Source: Clostridia bacterium (GTDB lineage: Bacteria > Bacillota > Clostridia > Oscillospirales > CAG-272). Taken from it: a stretch of DNA of 7,642 bases. Both the position numbers and the translations under genes were made by a program. This document shows positions 1 through 5,947 of the stretch, piece by piece; position 1 is the stretch's first letter; every line of letters begins with the position of its first letter. The notes below the pieces were generated by a model, which worked only from the letters and a program-made list of their open reading frames with translations, made no database searches and was not told the DNA's origin. The stretch is taken from NCBI GenBank assembly GCA_017559555.1, contig JAFYRH010000235.1, forward strand, positions 1 to 7,642, in the 5' to 3' direction.

Positions 1-2555
1 GTGTCACCTTCTCTTTGTGCGGCTTTTTCTTCCATTGCTGAGTAAAACATGGAAACAAAGTAAGAGGGATATGCGTGGTGAGGCTCTTTATCGTCAAATA
101 CAGATGCATCGTACCAACGATACTTTAAGGTAACGTTTTCATAGGTGTTGTCACCAATCTTCATTTTGGAATAGAGACCTTCGTTGGGAACGGATTCACA
201 GAAGTCAATCTTAATACCGTCAACGCCAAGCTCCATCATCTTCTTCCAAACGGTATCTACATACCACTTAACAGCATTGGGATTGGTGATATCCAAATAA
301 ATCTGTGTGCCGCCGCTTGTGGTGTCGGGGTTATCGGTATCATCGCTCTTGGGAATGTTTCTTGTGCCGCTTGCAAGCTTCTTTTGCTCGCCTGTGTTAG
401 GATCTATTTCATCCAAATAGAGGTCTGCTGTGAGGAAGTATTCATCTTTAAAACCTGCACCCATACCACTGCCGGTAATGTGACCGAGAGAAGTATAAAC
501 CAAGGTTTTGATGCCTTGTTTGTTCAAATACTCGATAAAGGGTCTGAGGTTTCCGCTGGAGTTATACCAGTTTGCGCCCTCCAAAATAACGCCGGTGGGC
601 TTCATGCCGGCTTCAATCAAGCTCTCAACAATGTAGGTAACACCTGCACCGCCGGGGCCGCCTCTGGAGCCGACACGCAAGAAGTAACTCTCGCCTGTAA
701 TGCCGTTGTAGTTGAAGTCCTCGGTATCGCTTTCGATAATGTAGTGGTAATAGTTCGTTCCGTAAGAAATCGTTTTTTTGTGGCAAAGTGCGTCGGGGTT
801 TTCTGCTAGGGTAACCTTGGTTTGATTATCGTAGTAGCATTCTTCCTTGTTAGGAAGCTGTGCATAGGAAGCGTAGATCTGACCTGTCTTAACATCCTTG
901 AAAGCGCCGTTTACATAGGTGTAATAGGTGGTCTTACCATCCTTGCTTTGAATGGTAGCGTTGTTTCCAAGCTTTGTATCTGCCGTTAAAGGAAGGTGGG
1001 GGGTGTAGGTGTATTTTTCGGGATTGGGAAGCTCTGTGCGCCAATAAACGCCCTCGGTTTCGCCATTGAGGTCAGTGAGGTTGTTAAAGTCGGGAGCATA
1101 ACGGCAAACAAGATAACCCTGTGCCCACTCCTCAGGGAGAGCTGCGTGACCTGTCAGGTTGGTATAGCCTTGCAGAACATCACCGATCTTTCCGGTCGCA
1201 TAGAAGTAACCGTCAAAAAGCTCTGCATCCATAGTCATCGACCAGTTGCCGCCCATTCCCATTTTCGGGAAGGAAATGGTTATATGCTCATAGCGATTTA
1301 TAAACATACCGCCGCCGGAGGACGTGCTGAAGATCGGAACGGCTACGTATGTGCCGTTTGCATTGTAAGCATCGGAAATGTAAAGATCAAGCGTCTCGCC
1401 TCTCTTGTTGGAACTGCCAAAGGTTTCACCACCGCCGTAAACGCCTTCGTTCGCCTTCATTTTACCCGTCATCTTGATTTTTCCGCTGCTCAAGCGTGAC
1501 ATGCCGTTAACGTTATACAAAACGTTTTGTTCTGCATCGCAAAAATCAATATCAAAGGTCTCATAAGAGAAAACAACGTGTGTTTCGGTTCCCTTTGCAC
1601 GAATCACAAGCCTGCCCTCTTCTTCGGTAACGATCAGAGGAACGGTGATATCGTGGAAGCCTTCGCCAAGATACATTGCAAGCGATTGACCTGCACTGAT
1701 ATCCTTAAAATTGTTGTAGCTCTTGAGGTTGCTTTGCAATCTCCAACCGTTGGCACCGTCGTAGGTGAGACGGTTGTAGAACGAGGTGGCACCCTTGTAA
1801 TAGGTAAAGAACAGTTGATTGCGTGTAACAAGAACGTCTTTTACGTTATTGGTTGTAATCGACAAGTTTTCCGGTTCTGCGGCAAGGTCCGCGATCATTG
1901 CGCGCTCTTCCTCGCTCCAAGTATCCTTTTGAAGCTCCTTGGTTGCAAGCTCTGCCATGTTGGTGGCATACTTTTCAACCAAAGCCATATCTTCGTTATC
2001 GTAGCTGTAAATGGTATAATAACCGTTGCTCAAGGTAAGTTGAATATAACCGATAGCCGCAAAATCACGAGAGAGGTTATTCATCTTGATGTTCATAAGC
2101 GATGCTACAAACTGCTCGTCATAGCCCTCGGCTATTGTTCTTTCACCACGGTAAAAAATTTCGGAATTTGCTTTGATATCGATGTAAGACGTCTCATAAT
2201 CGAGAAGATCCAAAGCATCCTTGCTGAACTCCTCTGCTTCGAGAACAAACTCCAAGGGGGCGATCAGAGTTCCGAACGTAATGCCGTCAATTCTTCTCTT
2301 TTTACAAAACGCCTTGAGTGCCTCATACTTTTCGGTGTTGAGGTTGGTGGCAAAGCGAATGCCGCCGCCGTTTTCTATATTGAGCGTTGCACTTTCGGCA
2401 GGTGCAATCAGGTTTTCTATCAACGTGTTGTCCATATTGCCGATTGTTCCGCTCGTAGTCGCCGCCATTGCGGGACCCGCTACGGTTACAAGCATGGGAA
2501 CCAGCATGGCAACCGTTAAAAGACAAACAAGAATTCTTTTTTGCAACTTTTTCAT
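1..2555 (-). CDS. Secreted GH31-family glycoside hydrolase (alpha-glucosidase/alpha-xylosidase-like), C-terminus off the window
   Basis: The frame is open for 851 codons from ATG 2555 to the left edge, with no frameshift when read codon by codon. GGAGGT (2561-2566) sits 5 bases before the start. Residues 1-31 form a Sec signal peptide (K/R-rich start, hydrophobic core, AMA|A cleavage site). Residues about 50-215 match a domain I recognise from clostridial surface proteins (GGGIRFATNL, then TFGTLIAP); its role is not known to me. Residues about 245-465 are the GH31 beta-sandwich, with YGGGETFGSSNKRG from residue 372. The barrel opens at LPEEWAQGY (472), and KIDFCESVP holds the probable nucleophile D783; the KxDFxE form resembles alpha-xylosidases such as YicI. 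The general acid should lie beyond the edge. About 140 extra residues separate the first and second barrel strands. It probably hydrolyses alpha-glycosides outside the cell; the family call is strong, the substrate is open. Confidence 0.9.
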   Translation of the reverse strand, partial: MKKLQKRILVCLLTVAMLVPMLVTVAGPAMAATTSGTIGNMDNTLIENLIAPAESATLNIENGGGIRFATNLNTEKYEALKAFCKKRRIDGITFGTLIAPLEFVLEAEEFSKDALDLLDYETSYIDIKANSEIFYRGERTIAEGYDEQFVASLMNIKMNNLSRDFAAIGYIQLTLSNGYYTIYSYDNEDMALVEKYATNMAELATKELQKDTWSEEERAMIADLAAEPENLSITTNNVKDVLVTRNQLFFTYYKGATSFYNRLTYDGANGWRLQSNLKSYNNFKDISAGQSLAMYLGEGFHDITVPLIVTEEEGRLVIRAKGTETHVVFSYETFDIDFCDAEQNVLYNVNGMSRLSSGKIKMTGKMKANEGVYGGGETFGSSNKRGETLDLYISDAYNANGTYVAVPIFSTSSGGGMFINRYEHITISFPKMGMGGNWSMTMDAELFDGYFYATGKIGDVLQGYTNLTGHAALPEEWAQGYLVCRYAPDFNNLTDLNGETEGVYWRTELPNPEKYTYTPHLPLTADTKLGNNATIQSKDGKTTYYTYVNGAFKDVKTGQIYASYAQLPNKEECYYDNQTKVTLAENPDALCHKKTISYGTNYYHYIIESDTEDFNYNGITGESYFLRVGSRGGPGGAGVTYIVESLIEAGMKPTGVILEGANWYNSSGNLRPFIEYLNKQGIKTLVYTSLGHITGSGMGAGFKDEYFLTADLYLDEIDPNTGEQKKLASGTRNIPKSDDTDNPDTTSGGTQIYLDITNPNAVKWYVDTVWKKMMELGVDGIKIDFCESVPNEGLYSKMKIGDNTYENVTLKYRWYDASVFDDKEPHHAYPSYFVSMFYSAMEEKAAQREGD

Positions 2556-2560
2556 AAATG

Positions 2561-2566
2561 ACCTCC
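2561..2566 (-). promoter_or_regulatory. Ribosome binding site of the GH31 gene
   Basis: On the minus strand GGAGGT lies 5 bases before ATG 2555. It is the strongest Shine-Dalgarno site in the window and fixes the start, which also gives a well-formed signal peptide. Confidence 0.85.
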
Positions 2567-2584
2567 GGAAACGAAAAATGCTAT

Positions 2585-2602
2585 TTGCGCCATAAGGCGC
2601 AA
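2585..2602 (-). terminator. Intergenic hairpin, weak terminator or attenuator
   Basis: A perfect 7-base-pair stem (TTGCGCC/GGCGCAA) with a 4-base loop lies 10 bases after the stop codon of the PlsC-like gene. On the minus strand it is followed by ATAGCATTTTT, so the T-run starts about 6 bases after the stem instead of directly. It may only partly stop transcription and so lower expression of the GH31 gene, or it may protect the upstream message from decay. The stem is seen in the sequence; its function is inferred. Confidence 0.5.
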
Positions 2603-2612
2603 TGGATAAGGC

Positions 2613-3827
2613 TTACTGCTTTCTGCGCGACTCGGGAGCGCTGATTTTGTAAAGTTCCTCTGCCGCAAGTCTTGCTTTGGCAACAGGTGTGTTATCCTTG
2701 GGAAAGCAGTAATAGAGACAATCGCGGCTACCGATGGAAATGATATCACCGCGCTCGTAGAAATAATAGTCGGAATTGATGCTGTAGGATGCACACGGCT
2801 TTTGGGTGTATTCCAATTTGCCGTCACAACCGGTCAGCACAAAGCCCTCTTTTGTATGGGAAAGATGACCGTCACCAACAACATAAATGCGCTTGTGGTC
2901 AACCAACATAGCAATTTCAACGTCGGTTTCGAGCGCATAGTTGCCCTCTTCGATGTCGTGGCGAACGCATTCGCGCTCCCACTCGAACCAAGACGGAATG
3001 TGAGAGATTTCGGTGTTACCGTCAAGCGCTTCCATATCGCCAAGCTCGGTCATGCGCCAAGCCTTGCCGCAGGCGTGGCAGGTCAAGGTTTCTCCCTCTC
3101 CCTTCATTTGACCCTCTGCCATGCAGTGGGGGCACTTGTAGGCAATGCGTTCAAGTCCGTGTGCACGGTCGGGAGCGTTAATAAGGATGTTGTTCTCCTT
3201 TTGCCAATCAAAATGGTCGAAGGTGAACACTTCATCGATGATAGCATCCAGCTCTTCAACACTCTTTTCGCGAATTTCTTCGGGGGTGAGCAATCCACGA
3301 ACCTCGGCACGCACAGGAACCTTGCGGCTCTTGAGCGCGTTGTAAAGAGGTGTGCGCAAGAATGCACCGTCAACGTGTACGGTAACTACCGGCACCTTGA
3401 GCAGCTTTAAAAGTCCGCCCATTTTGCGAGGGAGCGGCGTTGCACGACCGTCAAGGCTGTAGCCCGCCTCGGGGAACATCAAAACACTGGTCTTGTTCTT
3501 TTTGAGCATATAATCCATATCGCGCACAAGCGTTAGATCGCTAACAAATTTTTGCGTGCAAATGCAGCCGATTTGTCGCATGAGCCAATCCTTGCCCACA
3601 AATCCATCAGACGTTGTAACAATGCCGTAAGGAAGGGGATAGAAAAGTGCGGACGCAATTTCCATATCCTTTTTGGTGTAGGAAAAGTCAATGGGGATGA
3701 GATCCTTTGCCGACAAAACGCGAATGAGCGTGCGGAAGAAAATGTTTGGCTTAATAGGCTTTTTGTGGGGGGCGCGGGGCAGAGCTACAACTTCTTCGTA
3801 GCTTTTTTTCAAAAATGCTGTTTTCAT
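2613..3827 (-). CDS. PlsC-like lysophospholipid acyltransferase-family protein with zinc ribbon
   Basis: The protein has 404 residues, no signal peptide and no clear membrane segment, so it is probably cytoplasmic or peripherally membrane-bound. Residues about 60-180 resemble the 1-acylglycerol-3-phosphate acyltransferase fold: TTSDGFVGKD (71-80) sits where motif I is expected, MFPEAGYS (117-124) corresponds to the FPEGTRS motif, and KVPVVTVHV (144-152) to the last core strand. The HX4D histidine of active enzymes is absent; D80 has G75 at that position. A four-cysteine zinc ribbon follows (C232, C235, C250, C253). Residues about 300-375 form a beta-rich tail. A longer reading to ATG 3896 is possible, but that start lies inside and upstream of the promoter, and GGGAGAAGG precedes ATG 3827. 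It is the first gene of the minus-strand pair. Acyl transfer to a lipid is the family's role but is unproven here because of the missing histidine. Confidence 0.82.
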   Translation of the reverse strand: MKTAFLKKSYEEVVALPRAPHKKPIKPNIFFRTLIRVLSAKDLIPIDFSYTKKDMEIASALFYPLPYGIVTTSDGFVGKDWLMRQIGCICTQKFVSDLTLVRDMDYMLKKNKTSVLMFPEAGYSLDGRATPLPRKMGGLLKLLKVPVVTVHVDGAFLRTPLYNALKSRKVPVRAEVRGLLTPEEIREKSVEELDAIIDEVFTFDHFDWQKENNILINAPDRAHGLERIAYKCPHCMAEGQMKGEGETLTCHACGKAWRMTELGDMEALDGNTEISHIPSWFEWERECVRHDIEEGNYALETDVEIAMLVDHKRIYVVGDGHLSHTKEGFVLTGCDGKLEYTQKPCASYSINSDYYFYERGDIISIGSRDCLYYCFPKDNTPVAKARLAAEELYKISAPESRRKQ

Positions 3828-3830
3828 TTG

Positions 3831-3839
3831 CCTTCTCCC
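3831..3839 (-). promoter_or_regulatory. Ribosome binding site choosing the start at 3827
   Basis: GGGAGAAGG lies on the minus strand; its GGGAG core ends 7 bases before ATG 3827. The in-frame ATG at 3896 has no comparable site and would place 23 extra, non-family-like residues before MKTAFLKK. Confidence 0.8.
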
Positions 3840-3864
3840 ATTAGTGCTATAATTTATATGTATT

Positions 3865-3893
3865 AGAATACCACACATTTCGAATTTTGTCAA
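3865..3893 (-). promoter_or_regulatory. Sigma-A-type promoter of the PlsC-like/GH31 pair
   Basis: The minus strand carries a perfect TTGACA (3888-3893), a 17-base spacer and TATTCT (3865-3870, four of six consensus bases). Transcription would begin near 3858, giving a leader of about 30 bases before ATG 3827. This also rules out the longer reading frame from 3896. Confidence 0.7.
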
Positions 3894-3962
3894 CATCTTT
3901 TTGCCGCCCTCTAAAAAGGGGGATGCGTTCTTAACTTTTTTGTAAATAAACGGGGTTTTCTA

Positions 3963-3991
3963 TTGCCTTTTGGGGTGTTTTCTTGTAAAAT
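3963..3991 (+). promoter_or_regulatory. Sigma-A-type promoter of the DUF4838 lipoprotein pair
   Basis: TTGCCT (3963-3968, four of six consensus bases), a 17-base spacer and TAAAAT (3986-3991, five of six) lie upstream of ATG 4026. The predicted start of transcription is near 3998, leaving a leader of about 28 bases. The -35 box is weak, so an activator could be involved. Confidence 0.55.
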
Positions 3992-4008
3992 ATACGGAGA
4001 TAAAATAT
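3986..4008 (+). repeat. Direct repeat TAAAATAT over the promoter
   Basis: TAAAATAT occurs at 3986-3993 and again at 4001-4008, with starts 15 bases apart. The first copy includes the proposed -10 box. It could be a regulator site, a second -10 element, or chance in AT-rich DNA. Confidence 0.3.
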
Positions 4009-4025
4009 TGTAAACGAGGTTTTTT

Positions 4026-5864
4026 ATGAAACGTTTTGCATCATGGTTGCTCTTGGCGGCAATTCTCATTTCCTGTTTGTTGACCGGTTGTAACAAAAAT
4101 ACCGAAGAAGAAATCACAACGGTGGAAACCACCACCAACGAAATCATCACACCCGAGCCCGCACCTCAAAACTCTGTTAACATCACCTCGGCAACCATTG
4201 TGAGCGGCAACTCCGCAGCAGAACAAACTGCCGCAAAAGACCTCAAAAAATATTTGGAGTTGAAAGGCGTTGCAGTAAACAACACGAGTGATTTTAAAAT
4301 CACCCTCTTGATTGACGAAAGCCTTGGCGAGGATTCCTATCGCGTAAGCGCCGTCGTAAACGAGGAAGGCGCCCAAAGCCTCACCATTGTTGGCGGTAAC
4401 GGACGCGGTGTTCTGTACGGTGTTTACGGATATCTTGAAGAATGCGCAAACGTTCGCTTCTTCACGCCTGAACTTGAGGTTTGTGAGCCCGGCGACGTAT
4501 ACGTTACCGACGGTGTGATTTTGGATTACACCCCCACCTTTGAGTTGCGCCAAACAAACTGGTACAATTGGATAGAAAATGACTCCAAATACACTTGGTC
4601 TACCAAAAACGGCATCAACATTATCAGCGGTTGGACACAGTCTTGGGGCGAGGAGCTTGGCGGTAGCCTGACCTATGCACCCAACCTCTTTGTACACACC
4701 ATCAGCTACCTTTTGGCAGACCCCTCGGTTGCTTATCCTAGAACCGCTCCAAACCCCTGCTTGACAGACGAGAACGTTTACAACACCGTGCTTGCCAACG
4801 TTCGCAAGGTGTTGGAAGCAAATCCCGACTCCAAAATCGTTTCCATCTCTCAAAACGACAACGAAAAACATTGCACGTGTGACAATTGTAAGGAGATTGA
4901 ACAAATCGAAGGCAGTGCTTCCGGGCCTCTCATTCGCTTTGTCAACCGCATTGCAAACGAGCTTGCAGACGAATATCCCGACTTGACCATTGATACCTTG
5001 GCGTACAAGTACACCCTCAATGCTCCCAAGGTTACAAAGCCCGCCGAGAACGTTTGCATTCGCCTTTCCACCATCACCTGTCACTTCAATCACCCTCTTA
5101 CACAAACAAACTGCCACAGCTGCGCTCAATTCTGCAACGCTATTCGCGAGTGGAGCTCCATTTGTGACAACCTCTACGTTTGGGATTACACCACAAACTA
5201 CGCGTACTATCTTGCAACCTTCCCTAACTTCCACGTTTTGCGTCAAAACATGAAGTTCTTTGCCGACAACAATGTGAAAGGCGTGTTTGCGCAAGGCAAC
5301 TCTTCCGGCCCCTCCGGTGAGTTTGGAGAACTCCGCGCCTACCTCTTGGCAAAGCTGTTTATGAACCCCTATATGACATCCACCGAATACTACGCACATA
5401 TGGACGAATTCCTTGCGGCGTACTACGGTGCAGGCTGGCAAAACATTCGAAAATACATCGACGCTATCACATTATACGCAAAAACCTACCCCTCCACCGG
5501 ATATAACGGAATGGGCATTTACAGCTATCCCTTTACCGTTTTTAAGGAGAGCACATTTGCTACTATCGAAGAAAAAATGAATGCATATTGGGATGCCGCA
5601 GAAGAAGCCGCCGGCGACCGTCTTGCATACGTTCAACGTTCGCGTTATCAAGTTCGTTACCTCTCCCTTTTCGTCAATCCCAACAAAGAAGAAGCACAAA
5701 AGTTGGTAGATGACGTACTTGCCAACAACATCCATTGGCACGAGGGCGAATGGGGCAACTGGAACGACCCGAAAATCGGAGGTCTGCCGTGGTTCGTTGA
5801 ACAATACGACCTGCTCACACGAAAACCCAGCGAATGGTTTGCAAAACCCCAAGATGAAGAATAA
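4026..5864 (+). CDS. DUF4838 lipoprotein, GH20/GH67-like architecture (paralogue 1)
   Basis: The 612-residue protein is complete. ATG 4026 follows GAGG (4016-4019) by 6 bases. Residues 1-22 are a lipoprotein signal with lipobox LTGC (C22), so it should be anchored outside the membrane. A Thr/Glu/Pro-rich linker runs to about residue 50. An N-terminal domain like those of GH20 and GH67 enzymes follows, with GGNGRGVLYGVYGYLEE. The main domain, probably a TIM barrel, carries H224, SQND (275-278), a CxCxxC cluster (C283, C285, C288), IDTLAYKY, CHFNHP (352-357), CxxCxxxC (C363, C366, C370), WDYTT (386-390) and GPSGEFGELRAYLLAKL. I recognise this as DUF4838, whose activity is not settled to my knowledge. 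Two positions that are Glu in the downstream paralogue are T351 and A422 here, so it may bind glycans without cutting them. It is the first gene of the plus-strand pair. Confidence 0.88.
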   Translation: MKRFASWLLLAAILISCLLTGCNKNTEEEITTVETTTNEIITPEPAPQNSVNITSATIVSGNSAAEQTAAKDLKKYLELKGVAVNNTSDFKITLLIDESLGEDSYRVSAVVNEEGAQSLTIVGGNGRGVLYGVYGYLEECANVRFFTPELEVCEPGDVYVTDGVILDYTPTFELRQTNWYNWIENDSKYTWSTKNGINIISGWTQSWGEELGGSLTYAPNLFVHTISYLLADPSVAYPRTAPNPCLTDENVYNTVLANVRKVLEANPDSKIVSISQNDNEKHCTCDNCKEIEQIEGSASGPLIRFVNRIANELADEYPDLTIDTLAYKYTLNAPKVTKPAENVCIRLSTITCHFNHPLTQTNCHSCAQFCNAIREWSSICDNLYVWDYTTNYAYYLATFPNFHVLRQNMKFFADNNVKGVFAQGNSSGPSGEFGELRAYLLAKLFMNPYMTSTEYYAHMDEFLAAYYGAGWQNIRKYIDAITLYAKTYPSTGYNGMGIYSYPFTVFKESTFATIEEKMNAYWDAAEEAAGDRLAYVQRSRYQVRYLSLFVNPNKEEAQKLVDDVLANNIHWHEGEWGNWNDPKIGGLPWFVEQYDLLTRKPSEWFAKPQDEE

Positions 5865-5947
5865 TCTTCTCAAAAATCACTAACATAAAGCCATCCCCCT
5901 TGCACGCTCTATGCCGCGCAAAACAGACATAAGGATACCCAAAAAGC
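5865..5947 (+). other. Spacer between the tandem paralogues
   Basis: The 83 bases show no hairpin with a T-run and no convincing promoter, which supports co-transcription of the two DUF4838 genes. Confidence 0.55.
5931..5935 (+). promoter_or_regulatory. Weak ribosome binding site of the second DUF4838 gene
   Basis: AAGGA lies 12 bases before ATG 5948, farther than usual, with only an A-rich stretch nearer. Translation may be weaker than for the upstream gene. The start itself is secure because it alone gives a full lipoprotein signal. Confidence 0.4.

Larger units (their letters stand above)
3828..4025. other. Divergent control region
   Basis: These 198 bases separate the minus-strand pair from the plus-strand pair and hold both promoters. 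Between the two -35 boxes (3894-3962) the sequence is T-rich, with a weak dyad CCCT/AGGG at 3907-3920 that is too short to call a terminator or operator. I see no riboswitch or small RNA. Confidence 0.7.

Noticed and set aside
384..809. A 141-codon plus-strand frame as a small gene
   Set aside because: It lies wholly inside the GH31 barrel coding sequence on the other strand, with no ribosome site or recognisable motif.
1527..2519. A 330-codon open frame on the plus strand opposite the GH31 gene
   Set aside because: The minus-strand frame here carries a signal peptide, a recognisable domain and GH31 motifs; the plus frame is Cys- and Val-rich shadow sequence.
3828..3896. N-terminal extension of the PlsC-like protein from ATG 3896
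   Set aside because: It overlaps the TTGACA/TATTCT promoter, so it would not be transcribed from it, and a better ribosome site precedes ATG 3827.
3907..3920. CCCT/AGGG dyad as a terminator
   Set aside because: The stem has only four pairs, no T-run follows directly, and no gene ends nearby since the flanking genes diverge.
4041..5441. A 466-codon open frame antisense to DUF4838 paralogue 1, with a partly similar one opposite paralogue 2 (6839-7627)
   Set aside because: The similarity between the two antisense frames follows from the similarity of the sense genes. They show no family features and no ribosome site, while the sense frames have signals, lipoboxes and known motifs.
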